Shown here: piece after piece, positions 35,425-44,505 of the stretch | Layout of the letters: each line of letters starts with the position of its first letter | How positions within the stretch are numbered: the stretch's first letter is position 1 | NCBI RefSeq assembly: GCF_017351175.1 | Contig: NZ_JAFMPN010000012.1 | Location: forward strand, 101,430-165,429 | Length of the DNA stretch: 64,000 bases | From: Desulfovibrio sp. Huiquan2017 | Lineage (GTDB): Bacteria; Desulfobacterota; Desulfovibrionia; Desulfovibrionales; Desulfovibrionaceae | Direction of reading: 5' to 3' | Made by a program: the position numbers and the translations under genes | The notes under the pieces: generated by a model | Database searches by the model: none | What the model was told of the DNA's origin: nothing | What the model saw: the letters and a program-made list of their open reading frames with translations, nothing else

Positions 35425-35631
35425 GCGTTCCTCGTTTATGGTTGTGGTCGAAAATCGCCAGCCCTGCCTATACTGCCGAAATTCGTCCTTGCCAAGCCTT
35501 ACCGGGCCTTCGGCGCGGAAAAGCCTTTTGTTCGACCGTGTTTTGCGGTACAGCGCAATGCTGCGCCCGACGCGGACCGTGTCCTGCCCGGGCCCGACTT
35601 CATTCAGACCACATCAAGGCAATCGAAGACC

Positions 35632-36513
35632 ATGACCGAATCCAAGGAAAGCACCGTCAGGCTGCTGATCACCTGTCCGGACCAGCCGGGCATCGTGGCC
35701 GCCGTGTCCGGCTACCTGCACCGCAAGAACGCCAATATCATCCACTCGGACCAGCATTCCACCGATCCGGAAGGCGGCCGGTTCTTTATGCGCAACGAGT
35801 TTTTCCTGCCCGGCCTGGACATGGACGGGCTGGACGAACTGCGCCGCGAATTCGCCGAGGAGGTCACGAACGGCTTCGTCATGGACTGGACCCTGAATCC
35901 GGTCTGGGTGCCCAAGAAGATGGTCATCCTCTGCTCCAAGGTGGATCACGCCCTCATGGAGCTGCTCTGGCGCTGGAAGCGCGGCGATCTGGACGCCGAG
36001 GTGGCCATGGTCATCTCCAACCATCCGACCCTGCGCCGCGAGGTCGAGAATTTCGACGTGCCGTTCCACCATGTGCCCGTGGGGCCCAGTCTGCGCGACA
36101 AGGTCACGGCCGAGGACGCCATGATCGAACTCATGGGCGGCCAGACCGACCTCATCGTGCTCGCCCGCTACATGCAGATCCTGACTTCGGACTTCGTCAA
36201 GCGGTACGCCAGCCGGATCATCAACATCCATCATTCGTTCCTGCCCGCCTTCGTGGGCGCGGACCCGTATCGCCGGGCCTACGAGCGCGGCGTCAAGCTC
36301 ATCGGAGCCACGGCCCATTATGTCACCGAGAAATTGGACGAGGGGCCGATCATCGAACAGGACGTCATCCGCGTGACCCACAGCCACACCGTGGACGACC
36401 TGAAGCGGCTGGGCGGCGACATTGAGCGCCACGTCCTGGCCCGGGCCGTGAAGTGGCACCTGGAGGACCGGGTCATCGTGGACGGCAACAAGACCATCGT
36501 CTTCCGCCGCTAG
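35632..36513 (+). CDS. purU: Formyltetrahydrofolate deformylase
   Basis: A 293-residue enzyme hydrolysing 10-formyltetrahydrofolate to tetrahydrofolate and formate, balancing one-carbon pools. An N-terminal ACT domain (about 8-85; CPDQPGIVAAVSGYL) senses an amino-acid ligand. The formyltransferase domain holds NIHHSFLPAFVGADPY and GATAHYVTEKLDEGPII with the catalytic Asn, His and Asp. The ATG at 35632 gives the standard length; the much longer in-frame extension is antisense to gmhA. Confidence 0.95.
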   Translation: MTESKESTVRLLITCPDQPGIVAAVSGYLHRKNANIIHSDQHSTDPEGGRFFMRNEFFLPGLDMDGLDELRREFAEEVTNGFVMDWTLNPVWVPKKMVILCSKVDHALMELLWRWKRGDLDAEVAMVISNHPTLRREVENFDVPFHHVPVGPSLRDKVTAEDAMIELMGGQTDLIVLARYMQILTSDFVKRYASRIINIHHSFLPAFVGADPYRRAYERGVKLIGATAHYVTEKLDEGPIIEQDVIRVTHSHTVDDLKRLGGDIERHVLARAVKWHLEDRVIVDGNKTIVFRR

Positions 36514-36541
36514 CCGGCAGCCATGGATTGATTTTGCGAGG

Positions 36542-36576
36542 AACCGCCGCCCGGCAACGGGTCAGGCGGTTTTTTG
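36542..36576 (+). terminator. Intrinsic terminator after purU
   Basis: AACCGCC / GGCGGTT stem with an internal CCCG-GCAA-CGGG hairpin, followed by T6. It overlaps the 3' end of the converging 516-residue gene. Confidence 0.65.
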
Positions 36577-38112
36577 CACGCCGTATTTCTGCAGGATCTC
36601 GGTCAGCCGGACCGTCAGGTTGGTAGTGGTCCGGGCCACCAGCTCCAGGTTGATCAGGACCATGATATCCACCCGGAACACGGCCTGCTTCCACAATTCG
36701 GACAGCCGCCGTTGCAGTTCGGGCTCCAACGTGAGCATGGACATGGCCTCGCTCATCTGCCGGGCGGTCTTGTGTTTGAAGAGCAGGGTGCTTTCCCGGG
36801 TGACATCGTTGCCGAAGAGCTGCTTCTTGCGGATTTTGGACATGCCGGGCAACCCGTCCACGACTGGGGCGGGCACCCGTCGGGCGCGGGCGCTGCGCAC
36901 CTGGATCTTGCCGCCTTCCTCGCGTCCGCACTCCTTGAGAATCTGGATGAAGCGGTTTTCGAGCAGGAAGAAGAGAATCTTTTCGAGCACCGGCAGGCTG
37001 AAGTCCTTCTTCAGCGGCAGGATGCCCTGGATCTGGTCCGGGACCACGTTTTCCATTGCCTTGTAGAAGTGGTCGCCGGTCACGCCCACGGCGATGGCCG
37101 CGCCCACGCCCAGCCCCACGAGTTGATCGAGCACGAATTTGAACCAGGCCTGTTCCTTTTTGCGTTCCTCGGGGGGCTTCCTTTCCGCTTCGCCCCGGCG
37201 CGTGGCCTCGGCTTCGGCCACCCGCGCCCGGTACTGGTTCTCGAATTCTTCGGTCACCGAGTCGGCGCAGGCGATGCGCGCCGCCTGCAACAACTCGCCG
37301 GCCGTCAGCCCGTCGAACTGCGTTAGGGATTGTAATCCCTTGACCAGCATAGCCTGGACCAGCTTGGCCCGTTCCTTGAGCCCGGGCTCTTCGCGGGTCG
37401 AGATATAGCTGTTCTGGATGCGGGTCTTGGAGATTTCCTGGTCCGTGGGGTTGAGCTTGGACAGGATGTCGTCGAACAGGAACCGGATGACCAGAAAGGT
37501 GCGCTCCTTGCAGATCTCGTACTTGTCGCCCTCCAGGATCTCCCGGTGGGATTCGGCCACACGGCTGGCTATGAATTCCTCCACAAAGGCGCTCCAGAAG
37601 GTTTGGTCCAACTGGTGCTTCTCGATGAGCGCTCCATACTGCTCCAGGCTCTGCTTGCCGAAATAGCGCAGGACCAGTTCTTCGAAATTGTCCGTGATCA
37701 GGGCCATGGCGTAGACGATGCCCTGAGCGCACTTGATCAGTACGGCCTCGGTGTTCAGGAGGGTCGCTTCCAGTTCCTCGCGCCGCGCCGCGTCCCCGGT
37801 CTTGACCGCCTTTTCGAAGTGGGCCAGCAGAGTGATGAACCGGCCCACCCGTTCATGGACGAATTCGTACCCCGGATGGCCCGTACGGCCGGACAGCAGC
37901 TCCCGGACGCTGCTGCGCTGCGCTTCGAGCATGGGGTATTCGTTGATGGCCGAGCTGTTGGTCTCCAGGATTTGCAGCAGCATCTCCCGTTCCGTGACCT
38001 CTCGCAGGGAGGAGCGCTCCTTCAGGGCGCGCAGTCTCTTTTGGTAGACGTCGAGGCGGGCTTCCTTGTCCGGCCTTGCGCCTCGGGCTGGTGCGTCTGT
38101 CATGGGCTCCAT
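36562..38112 (-). CDS. Large hypothetical, mostly helical cytoplasmic protein
   Basis: A 516-residue protein with no domain I recognise. It is predicted mainly alpha-helical, with a basic, charged segment at about 300-325 (AEATRRGEAERKPPEERKKEQ) separating an N-terminal helical domain from a C-terminal one. One short hydrophobic stretch (VLDQLVGLGVGAAIAVGV) may be membrane-associated. ATG at 38112 or 38103 (MTDAPARG) could be used. It stands alone, divergent from a zinc-ribbon gene. Function unknown. Confidence 0.7.
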   Translation of the reverse strand: MEPMTDAPARGARPDKEARLDVYQKRLRALKERSSLREVTEREMLLQILETNSSAINEYPMLEAQRSSVRELLSGRTGHPGYEFVHERVGRFITLLAHFEKAVKTGDAARREELEATLLNTEAVLIKCAQGIVYAMALITDNFEELVLRYFGKQSLEQYGALIEKHQLDQTFWSAFVEEFIASRVAESHREILEGDKYEICKERTFLVIRFLFDDILSKLNPTDQEISKTRIQNSYISTREEPGLKERAKLVQAMLVKGLQSLTQFDGLTAGELLQAARIACADSVTEEFENQYRARVAEAEATRRGEAERKPPEERKKEQAWFKFVLDQLVGLGVGAAIAVGVTGDHFYKAMENVVPDQIQGILPLKKDFSLPVLEKILFFLLENRFIQILKECGREEGGKIQVRSARARRVPAPVVDGLPGMSKIRKKQLFGNDVTRESTLLFKHKTARQMSEAMSMLTLEPELQRRLSELWKQAVFRVDIMVLINLELVARTTTNLTVRLTEILQKYGVQKTA

Positions 38113-38252
38113 GATCCTTCATGCCGCTTGATGGTTGCGTAATCCTGTGCCATTGCCGCTTTTTCTGCAAAAGCATTATCACCAACCGCGCCGGAGTGGA
38201 AGAGGCGCGCCGCCCCTTGACCTTTCTACCTTGAGGCGGCCATAACCTTCCT

Positions 38253-38564
38253 GTGATCATCTGCACCAAATGCGGAGCCAAGAACTCCGACGAAACTCTG
38301 GTTTGCGGCCACTGCGGCAACAAGCTCCAGTCCTCACGCCGCGTTTCCGCGAATCCGGCCTCTGCGGACGCGCCGTTGGAACCGTTTCACCATCAAGGCC
38401 TTTCCCCCGATATCCTGCGTTCCCTCAAACGCATGCTCGAAGCTTGGGGCTATGTCCTGCTTCTGGGCGGGGTGGCGGTCGGCTGCATAAGCTACCGCGT
38501 CTGGTGGCCCCTTTATCCCACCGTCGCGGTCATAGTCCTTCTGCTGTGGCTGCGCCGGGTCTGA
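38253..38564 (+). CDS. Zinc-ribbon membrane protein
   Basis: A 103-residue protein with an N-terminal zinc ribbon (ICTKCGAKNSDETLVCGHCG, two CxxC pairs), a linker and a C-terminal hydrophobic hairpin (YVLLLGGVAVGCI, LYPTVAVIVLLLWL). Such short zinc-ribbon membrane proteins are common and unassigned. The start is GTG at 38253 without a good ribosome binding site. A long hairpin follows. Confidence 0.7.
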   Translation: MIICTKCGAKNSDETLVCGHCGNKLQSSRRVSANPASADAPLEPFHHQGLSPDILRSLKRMLEAWGYVLLLGGVAVGCISYRVWWPLYPTVAVIVLLLWLRRV

Positions 38565-38592
38565 CGCCCGGGCTTTCCTTCCGCCGAAATGC

Positions 38593-38627
38593 GTAATGCC
38601 CGCCACCTGTTCGGCAGCGGGCATTAC
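38593..38627. terminator. Hairpin between the zinc-ribbon gene and nrdD
   Basis: Perfect 11-base stem GTAATGCCCGC / GCGGGCATTAC around a 13-base loop, between converging genes; the T tract is poor, so terminator function is likely but not certain. Confidence 0.55.
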
Positions 38628-38676
38628 ATTCCACTATCCTCGGGCCCCCTTCCTCAAGAGGGCCTTCAGAACTCGA

Positions 38677-40734
38677 TTAGTTGCACAGGCAGTCGCTGAA
38701 GACCACGCGGTCGGTGTATTCCGCCTGTTTGCCCTTGTTCCAGCGGGACACGGGTCGATAATAGCCCACGATGCGGGTGTAGACCTCGGCCTCCTGCCCG
38801 CAGGTGGGGCATTCGAAGTGTTCGCCCAGAATGTAGCCGTGCTCCTTGCAGATGGAGAAGGTGGGCGTGATGGAGATGTACGGTATCTTGGTCTTGGAAA
38901 AGGCCTTGAGGATGAAGTTCTTGAGGGATTTCGGCTCGGTCACCGCCTCGCCCAGGAAGGTGTGGAACACGGTGCCACCGGTGTACAGCGGCTGGAGTTG
39001 GTTCTGGTGTTCCAGGGCATAGAGCACGTCCTCGGAGATGCCCACGGGCAGTTGGGTGGAGTTGGTGTAGTAGGGAGTGCCGTTGCCCTGGGTCTTGATG
39101 TCGGCGTAAAGCGACTTGTCGATCTTGGCCAGGCGGTAGCTGGTGCCTTCGGCGGGCGTGGCTTCGAGGTTGTAGAGGTTGCCGGTCTCCTCCTGGAAGC
39201 GGGCGGTGATGCGGCGCAGGTGGTTCAGGGTGCGGCGCATGAGGCGCACGCCGCCCTCGGTCTCGATGCCCTTGCCGATGAGGTTCAGGCAGGCTTCATG
39301 CCCGCCGAGCAGGCCGATGGTCGAAAAGTGGCCCTTGTAGCCGTTCTTGAGGTAGCGCCTGGACCAGGGGAACATGCCCGCTTCGAGGTTGTTGTTGATG
39401 ATCTTGCGTTTGAACTCCAGGGAATCCTTGGCCAGCTCCGCGTATTCCTCGACCAGGTCCAGGAAGTCGTCTTCGCTCTGGGCCAGGTAGGCGAGCTTGG
39501 GCAGGTTCAGGGTGACCACGCCGATGGAGCCGGTCAGGTCGCCCGCGCCGAACAGGCCGCCGGTCTTGTTGCGCAGCTCGCGCAGGTCCATCTGGAGGCG
39601 GCAGCACATGGAGCGCACATCCTCGGGGTTCAGGTCCGAGCTGATGAAGTTCTGGAAGTAGGGCACGCCGTATTTGGCGGTCAGCTGCATGAGCGTTTCG
39701 CCGATCTCGGATTCCCAGGGGAAGTCCTCGGTGACGTTGTAGGTCGGGATGGGGAAGGAGAAGATGCGGTCGGAGTGGTCGCCTTCGAGCATGACCTCGA
39801 TGTAGGCCCGGTTGATCATGTCCATCTCTTCCTGGAAGTCGCCGTAGGTCAGATCGTCGTCGTACCTGCCGCCGACGATGGCGGGCTCCTTGGCGATGTG
39901 CTTGGGGGCTACCAGATCGAAGGACAGATTGGTGAACGGCGACTGGCCGCCCCATCGCGAGGTGGTGTTCAGGTTGAAGACGAACTTCTGCATGCACTGG
40001 CGCACCTGGTCGTAGGTAAGCGCGTCCTCGCGGACGAACGGAGCGAGGTAGGTGTCCACGTTGTTGAACGCCTGGGCTCCGGCCCATTCGTTTTGCAGGG
40101 TGCCGAGAAAATTGTTCATCTGGCCGAGCGCGGTGTCGAAGTGCTTGGCCGGACCCGCCGAGGCGCGCCCTTCGAGATTGAAGCCTTCGAGCAGCAGGTC
40201 GCGCAGGGACCAGCCCGCGCAGTATCCGGCCAGCCCGAAGGACAGGTCATGGATGTGGAAATAGCCGTGCTCATGGGCCAGGCGGATTTCCTCGGGATAT
40301 TTTTCGAGCGCGTAGCGGGCCTGGACCGTGCCGGACAGATGCAGCATGAGCCCCTGGAAGGAGTGGGTCATGTTGGCGTTTTCGTTGACGCGCCAGTCGG
40401 CCTGGTCCAGATAGGAGTCGATGACGTCCTTGATGTCCAGGTAGGCCTCTTTCTGGGAGCGGAGCTGGCGGCGCTTTTCGCGATACAGGATGTACTTCTT
40501 GGCGATGTCGTACTGCCGACCCTCCATAAGCACCTGCTCGACCATGTTCTGGACGTGCTCCTGCTCGGGAATGTCCATGCCGTCGAGCTTCTTCTCGACA
40601 TTGCGGGCCAACCGCCTGGCAAGGAGGGGATCTTTGATCCCGCTGGCGCTGAGCGCCTTGAAAACGGCCTGTGCGATGCGATCAGTCGACCAGGTTTCCA
40701 GCCGGCCGTCTCTCTTCATGATTTGGCTTGGCAT
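38677..40734 (-). CDS. nrdD: Anaerobic ribonucleoside-triphosphate reductase
   Basis: A 685-residue class III glycyl-radical enzyme reducing ribonucleotides to deoxyribonucleotides without oxygen. An N-terminal ATP-cone (about 1-90; MKRDGRLETW) gives allosteric control. The catalytic core includes NTTSRWGGQSPFTN. Near the C-terminus a zinc site (CKEHG, CPTC) is followed by RIVGYYRPVSRW, whose Gly carries the radical. It is activated by NrdG, whose gene overlaps its first 53 bases. The ATG at 40734 matches the family start (MPSQIMKRDG). Confidence 0.96.
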   Translation of the reverse strand: MPSQIMKRDGRLETWSTDRIAQAVFKALSASGIKDPLLARRLARNVEKKLDGMDIPEQEHVQNMVEQVLMEGRQYDIAKKYILYREKRRQLRSQKEAYLDIKDVIDSYLDQADWRVNENANMTHSFQGLMLHLSGTVQARYALEKYPEEIRLAHEHGYFHIHDLSFGLAGYCAGWSLRDLLLEGFNLEGRASAGPAKHFDTALGQMNNFLGTLQNEWAGAQAFNNVDTYLAPFVREDALTYDQVRQCMQKFVFNLNTTSRWGGQSPFTNLSFDLVAPKHIAKEPAIVGGRYDDDLTYGDFQEEMDMINRAYIEVMLEGDHSDRIFSFPIPTYNVTEDFPWESEIGETLMQLTAKYGVPYFQNFISSDLNPEDVRSMCCRLQMDLRELRNKTGGLFGAGDLTGSIGVVTLNLPKLAYLAQSEDDFLDLVEEYAELAKDSLEFKRKIINNNLEAGMFPWSRRYLKNGYKGHFSTIGLLGGHEACLNLIGKGIETEGGVRLMRRTLNHLRRITARFQEETGNLYNLEATPAEGTSYRLAKIDKSLYADIKTQGNGTPYYTNSTQLPVGISEDVLYALEHQNQLQPLYTGGTVFHTFLGEAVTEPKSLKNFILKAFSKTKIPYISITPTFSICKEHGYILGEHFECPTCGQEAEVYTRIVGYYRPVSRWNKGKQAEYTDRVVFSDCLCN

Positions 40735-41365
40735 GCTCCAGCGTCCTCCTTGGGGGCACGTATTTCTGAATTTTCAGTTCATGATTCGGGGGCAGATATC
40801 CTCGCGCAACAGCGATGTCGGCCTCGGTCAGGCCTGGCACCTGCGTGATGCGGAAGTAGAAGGCGTCGGGCAGGGCTTCGGCCATTTTGAAGATTCCGGC
40901 CATATTGGCGCGGGCCGCGATCTCGGACACGGCGTTGCCGGTCAGGGACGGATACTTGGCATACGGGCCCTTGACGTCCACGGCGAAGGTGTCCACGAGC
41001 CGTTCCTCAAGGAGTTCGGCAACCACTTCCGGGCGCATGCCGTTGGTGTCCATCTTCACGGGCAATCCGACCTTCTTGATCTCGAAAGCCAGTTCGCCCA
41101 CGCCGGGCACTGCGGAGGGTTCGCCGCCGGAGATGGTCACGCCGTCCAGCCAGCCTGCCCGGTCGCGCAGGTAGGCTTTGATGCTCTGCGGGTCGAGGAC
41201 GGGCAGCGTGTGCATGTCCCAGGCGAGTTGGAAGTTGTGGCAGGTGGGGCAGCGCAGGTTGCAGCCGCCCAGAAAGATGATGCAGGAGGTCCTTCCGGGC
41301 CAATCGCACAGGCTTAGGTTCTCGAACCCGCGGACAAAATTCCAGGCCCCTTTCGGCTCGTTCAT
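40682..41365 (-). CDS. nrdG: Anaerobic ribonucleotide reductase activating protein (radical SAM)
   Basis: A 227-residue radical SAM activase that installs the glycyl radical in NrdD. The [4Fe-4S] ligands are C35, C39 and C42 in CNLRCPTC, and GVTISGGEPSA is the SAM-binding GGE motif. It is upstream of nrdD and overlaps it by 53 bases, so its last ~17 codons are read in another frame as the nrdD start. This ensures coupled synthesis. The C-terminus (HEERRPAGNLVD) is poorly conserved, as expected for an overlap. Confidence 0.94.
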   Translation of the reverse strand: MNEPKGAWNFVRGFENLSLCDWPGRTSCIIFLGGCNLRCPTCHNFQLAWDMHTLPVLDPQSIKAYLRDRAGWLDGVTISGGEPSAVPGVGELAFEIKKVGLPVKMDTNGMRPEVVAELLEERLVDTFAVDVKGPYAKYPSLTGNAVSEIAARANMAGIFKMAEALPDAFYFRITQVPGLTEADIAVARGYLPPNHELKIQKYVPPRRTLEHAKPNHEERRPAGNLVD

Positions 41366-41614
41366 CTCGACTCCTCAAGAAAAGGCATACCGCACCGGCG
41401 GCAGCACATGGCTAAGTAATGATGCTATCCGGGGATGTTGTTACCGTCACCACTCCCGGGGTGGGCGCGGACGCGTTTTTCGAAGAAAAAGGGCGTGGGC
41501 GCGTGAGGGGTAGCCTATCTCAGCGGCATAATTTTGTACAGGGTGGATCGGGAAAATATTTGGATACTCAAGTATATTTTGGCGATTATTGGCAGTTACA
41601 AGCAATTAAACTGC

Positions 41615-41642
41615 ATATCAAAAAGTTTTCCACTGTTGTCAA
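41615..41642 (-). promoter_or_regulatory. Putative promoter of nrdGD
   Basis: Minus strand: perfect TTGACA at 41642-41637, a 16-base spacer and TGATAT at 41620-41615. The -10 is weak; a TATACT about 45 bases downstream is an alternative. Confidence 0.4.
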
Positions 41643-41981
41643 AAAATGAACACGGCAGAATAGTTGGCTTTTTTCTAGAGTAAGTTTAGAAAAAAGTTTT
41701 TCCGATTTCAGAGGGATTCGTTTTCGACAGATGGGAAATGTGACGGGCGGGAAAAGATCGGCTCCGAGGCACTGAAAAGTACTTATCACAAGGGCTGCGG
41801 GTTGGGAACAACAAAATGTCGTGCTGGGCGGTATATTCCACAGGGAAAAGAACAATCTATCCGCGACATTTTTCTGGTGTCCGGCAAACCCCCGTCCGCC
41901 GGGGGACAGCGCATTGTCAATGCTATTGCAGTCTGTTTCGGGGTGAAATCACGGCACGGGATTTGCCGCCTTCCGGGTTTC

Positions 41982-42010
41982 TTGGCAGGGGGGCGGGAAC
42001 GGCGTATAGA
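41982..42010 (+). promoter_or_regulatory. Putative sigma-70 promoter of the DUF6765 gene
   Basis: TTGGCA, 17-base spacer, TATAGA; the predicted start lies about 30 bases before the ATG, leaving room for the strong GAGGAGG site. Confidence 0.55.
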
Positions 42011-42049
42011 ATGGGCAATATCCGATGCGTCCAATCGAGGAGGAACGCC

Positions 42050-43120
42050 ATGCAGAGTGATATGCATTTTTATGGAACTTACGCCATGGCCCGGATTTCG
42101 GGTTTTTCGCCGGAAGATGCGCGGATCGTGGCCACCTCGGCCCAGTTCGTTGACGATTCGACCCTGGCCGAGCCGGTTTCCCTGGGCGGGCAGGGGTTTC
42201 TTCTGCCCGTGGTCTCATCCCACGGCGTGTTCGAACTGGCCAAGAATTCCAACGCCATCGACCAGTGGCGGGTCTGGCTGCCGTTCCATTTCCTGCCCGG
42301 CAACCGGGGCAATGATGCGGAGCGCAGGCTTATCTGCCTGTGGGGCGAGCCGGACAATCCGGTGGTCGAGGCGATCCTGAACCTGGCCCTGGGCGAGCGC
42401 CGGGAGGCCTATGGCCTGCATCTGCTCGGCGTGGTCACCCATGTGTTGCAGGACTCCTATGCCCATTACGGATTCTGCGGCATGGCCTCGGACCGCAACC
42501 GCGTTTTTCAGCAGACCTTGGAGGTGCTGAACAAGGGATCCCGCAAGGCATGGTTCGACGCCGTCTACAAGCACTTTGCCGGACGGTTCAGCGGCAAGGT
42601 CGCCGAGGAGACGCGGTTGGGGCATGCCGCGGTGGCGACCTATCCGGATCTACCGTATCTGAAATGGCGTTTCTCCTACGAGGAAGCCCCGGGTCTCGAA
42701 CTCGAATACGACATGGAGAACCGCGACAATCCCAAGTCCTATTATCGTTCCTGCACCCGGCTGCACGCCTTGTTCCGAGCCTATCGCAACGGGCTGTCCT
42801 CCATGGAAAAGGGCAACGGGCACGAGTCGTTCGACCGAAAGACGGCGGCGGCCGTCCGTGGTATCCTGAGCACGGTCGAGCCGGATAAGAAGCGCCGTTG
42901 CGACCTATGGCGGAAGCGGATCGCGGACGGTTCGCTCTTCCCGGTCCAGCCCGGGGACGGGAAGGTGGACTACGACGACTCCGGCTGGCGGTTCACGGCC
43001 ATGGAAAACAAGGCGGGTGCCGCGCTGACCGACGCCTACCTCTTCAGCCGGGCGGCGCGCCATTATCTCAACGCGGTCCTGACGGATATCCTGCCGGGCG
43101 TGAATCTGCTCGTCGTCTAG
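42050..43120 (+). CDS. DUF6765 family protein
   Basis: A 356-residue protein matching the DUF6765 pattern: MQSDMHFYGTYAMARISGFSPEDA, SAQFVDDST and THVLQDSYAHYGF. The His/Asp spacing in HLLGVVTHVLQDSYAHYG resembles the metal-binding core of zinc-dependent phospholipase C and S1/P1 nucleases, suggesting a hydrolase, by inference only. There is no signal peptide. GAGGAGG lies 6 bases before the ATG. It is monocistronic and converges on the channel gene. Confidence 0.8.
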   Translation: MQSDMHFYGTYAMARISGFSPEDARIVATSAQFVDDSTLAEPVSLGGQGFLLPVVSSHGVFELAKNSNAIDQWRVWLPFHFLPGNRGNDAERRLICLWGEPDNPVVEAILNLALGERREAYGLHLLGVVTHVLQDSYAHYGFCGMASDRNRVFQQTLEVLNKGSRKAWFDAVYKHFAGRFSGKVAEETRLGHAAVATYPDLPYLKWRFSYEEAPGLELEYDMENRDNPKSYYRSCTRLHALFRAYRNGLSSMEKGNGHESFDRKTAAAVRGILSTVEPDKKRRCDLWRKRIADGSLFPVQPGDGKVDYDDSGWRFTAMENKAGAALTDAYLFSRAARHYLNAVLTDILPGVNLLVV

Positions 43121-43135
43121 ACGGGAGGCGGTCGC

Positions 43136-44362
43136 TTACTCGGCGGCTCGGCTGTCCACCAGGGCGTTGCGCTGGTAGGCGCGCAGACCGAACTCGGGAA
43201 GGGCGGCCAGAAGGTGGTCCATGATGTCGGACTTGATGTCCTCGTGCAGGGCCCAGGCGGTCTCGCTGGTGAAGCAGTAGATTTCGAGCGGCAGGCCGTC
43301 GTCGGCATGGGGCTGGAGCTGGCGCACGAGCAGGGTCATGTCCTGGCGGATCTTGGGATGGGAGCGCAGGTATTCCAAGGCGTAATGGCGGAAAAGCCCG
43401 ATATTGGTCATGCGGCGTCCGTTGAGGGGCGAGGACGGGTCGGCCCCGGACGCGGCGTTGGCGGCGTCGATCTCCTTCTGGCGCAGCGCCATGAACGGGG
43501 CCAGGTCTTGGACCTTCTTCAGCCGTTCCTTGAGCTCCGGAGTCGCGAAGCTGATGGACGACTGGTCGATCATGATGGCCCGTTTTATCCTGCGTCCGCC
43601 ACTTTGGGTCATGCTTTCCCAGTTCTTGAAGGGCGTGTCCAGGAACTTGAATGTCGGGATGGCCGTGACGGTCATGTCCCAGTTCTGGACCTTGACCGTG
43701 TTCAGGGCGATGTCGATGACCGTGCCGTCCGCGTCCATGGCGGGCATTTCGATCCAGTCCCCGGCATGGAGCAGGTCGTTGGCCGACATTTGGATGCCCG
43801 CCACCAGGGAGAGCAGGGTATCGCGAAAGACCAACATGAGCACGGCAGTCATGGCGCCGATGCCCGAGAGCAGCCCCCAGGGCGATTCGCCCAGCAGGAT
43901 AGCCACCACCGAGATTCCGCCGAGCATGTAGATGAACAGCTTGATCAACTGCACGTAGCCCTTGATGGGGCGGCGGTTGGAGACTTGGAAGGTCCGGTAC
44001 AGGGCCGACAGGGCGTCCAGGAGCTTGGACAGGATCAGGACCACGGCCACGGCCAGATAGGCGTAGATCAGGTGGTCGAGGACTCCCTTGAGCCCGGAGA
44101 AGAATTCCAACCCCCAGAAAAAGACCAGGGCCGGTGCCAGCAGCGCGGCCCGGGAAAAGAATCCGACCTGGAGCAGGATGTCGTCGAAACCGTTTCGTGT
44201 CCGCCCCGCAAAGGCCCGTCCTCCGCGCACCAGCAGCGCCCTGGCCAGGAAAAAGGCGAGCAGCCCGCCGACTATCAGAATACCGATCTTGGTCGCAAGG
44301 TCCAGGATCGGGTCCGCGTCGATGAGCGTGACGGGCAGGGTGAAGGACTGGTTGAAATTCAC
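43136..44362 (-). CDS. MscS-family mechanosensitive channel, YbdG/miniconductance type
   Basis: A 408-residue inner-membrane channel that releases solutes on osmotic downshock. Several hydrophobic helices precede the MscS core: pore-lining helix GIGAMTAVLMLVFRDTLLSLVAGIQM, then the beta domain (NDLLHAGDWIEMPAMDADGTVIDIALNTVKVQNWD). The sequence and the C-terminal insertion fit the YbdG branch better than MscS proper. A sigma-70-like promoter lies about 35 bases upstream. Confidence 0.93.
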   Translation of the reverse strand: MNFNQSFTLPVTLIDADPILDLATKIGILIVGGLLAFFLARALLVRGGRAFAGRTRNGFDDILLQVGFFSRAALLAPALVFFWGLEFFSGLKGVLDHLIYAYLAVAVVLILSKLLDALSALYRTFQVSNRRPIKGYVQLIKLFIYMLGGISVVAILLGESPWGLLSGIGAMTAVLMLVFRDTLLSLVAGIQMSANDLLHAGDWIEMPAMDADGTVIDIALNTVKVQNWDMTVTAIPTFKFLDTPFKNWESMTQSGGRRIKRAIMIDQSSISFATPELKERLKKVQDLAPFMALRQKEIDAANAASGADPSSPLNGRRMTNIGLFRHYALEYLRSHPKIRQDMTLLVRQLQPHADDGLPLEIYCFTSETAWALHEDIKSDIMDHLLAALPEFGLRAYQRNALVDSRAAE

Positions 44363-44395
44363 TGGAGGGCTCCTTTGTGCGCTTGATCTGCCCTG

Positions 44396-44424
44396 TTTAT
44401 AGCAGATTTCTCGAGCCTTGAGAA
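44396..44424 (-). promoter_or_regulatory. Putative sigma-70 promoter of the mechanosensitive channel gene
   Basis: Minus strand: TTCTCA, 17-base spacer, TATAAA. The -10 matches five of six consensus positions. Confidence 0.5.
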
Positions 44425-44505
44425 CCGGTTGCGGGGAGGGCGGTACGGTTTGACAACGGCCGCGATGTCCTCCATGCTCATAGGGAAAAGTCCTGAGGGA
44501 AGGTC

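Larger units (their letters stand above)
41366..42049. other. Long AT-rich intergenic region between nrdG and the DUF6765 gene
   Basis: About 680 bases, much more AT-rich than the surroundings between 41520 and 41720. No convincing gene is present. It holds promoter-like elements for both flanking genes: 41615-41642 on the minus strand and 41982-42010 on the plus strand. The nrdG transcript would carry a 5' leader of about 240 bases, long enough for a regulatory RNA, but I recognise no known riboswitch. Confidence 0.6.

Noticed and set aside
41586..41855. 89-codon minus-strand frame in the AT-rich nrdG leader
   Set aside because: No ribosome binding site, improbable composition and it would contain the putative promoter.
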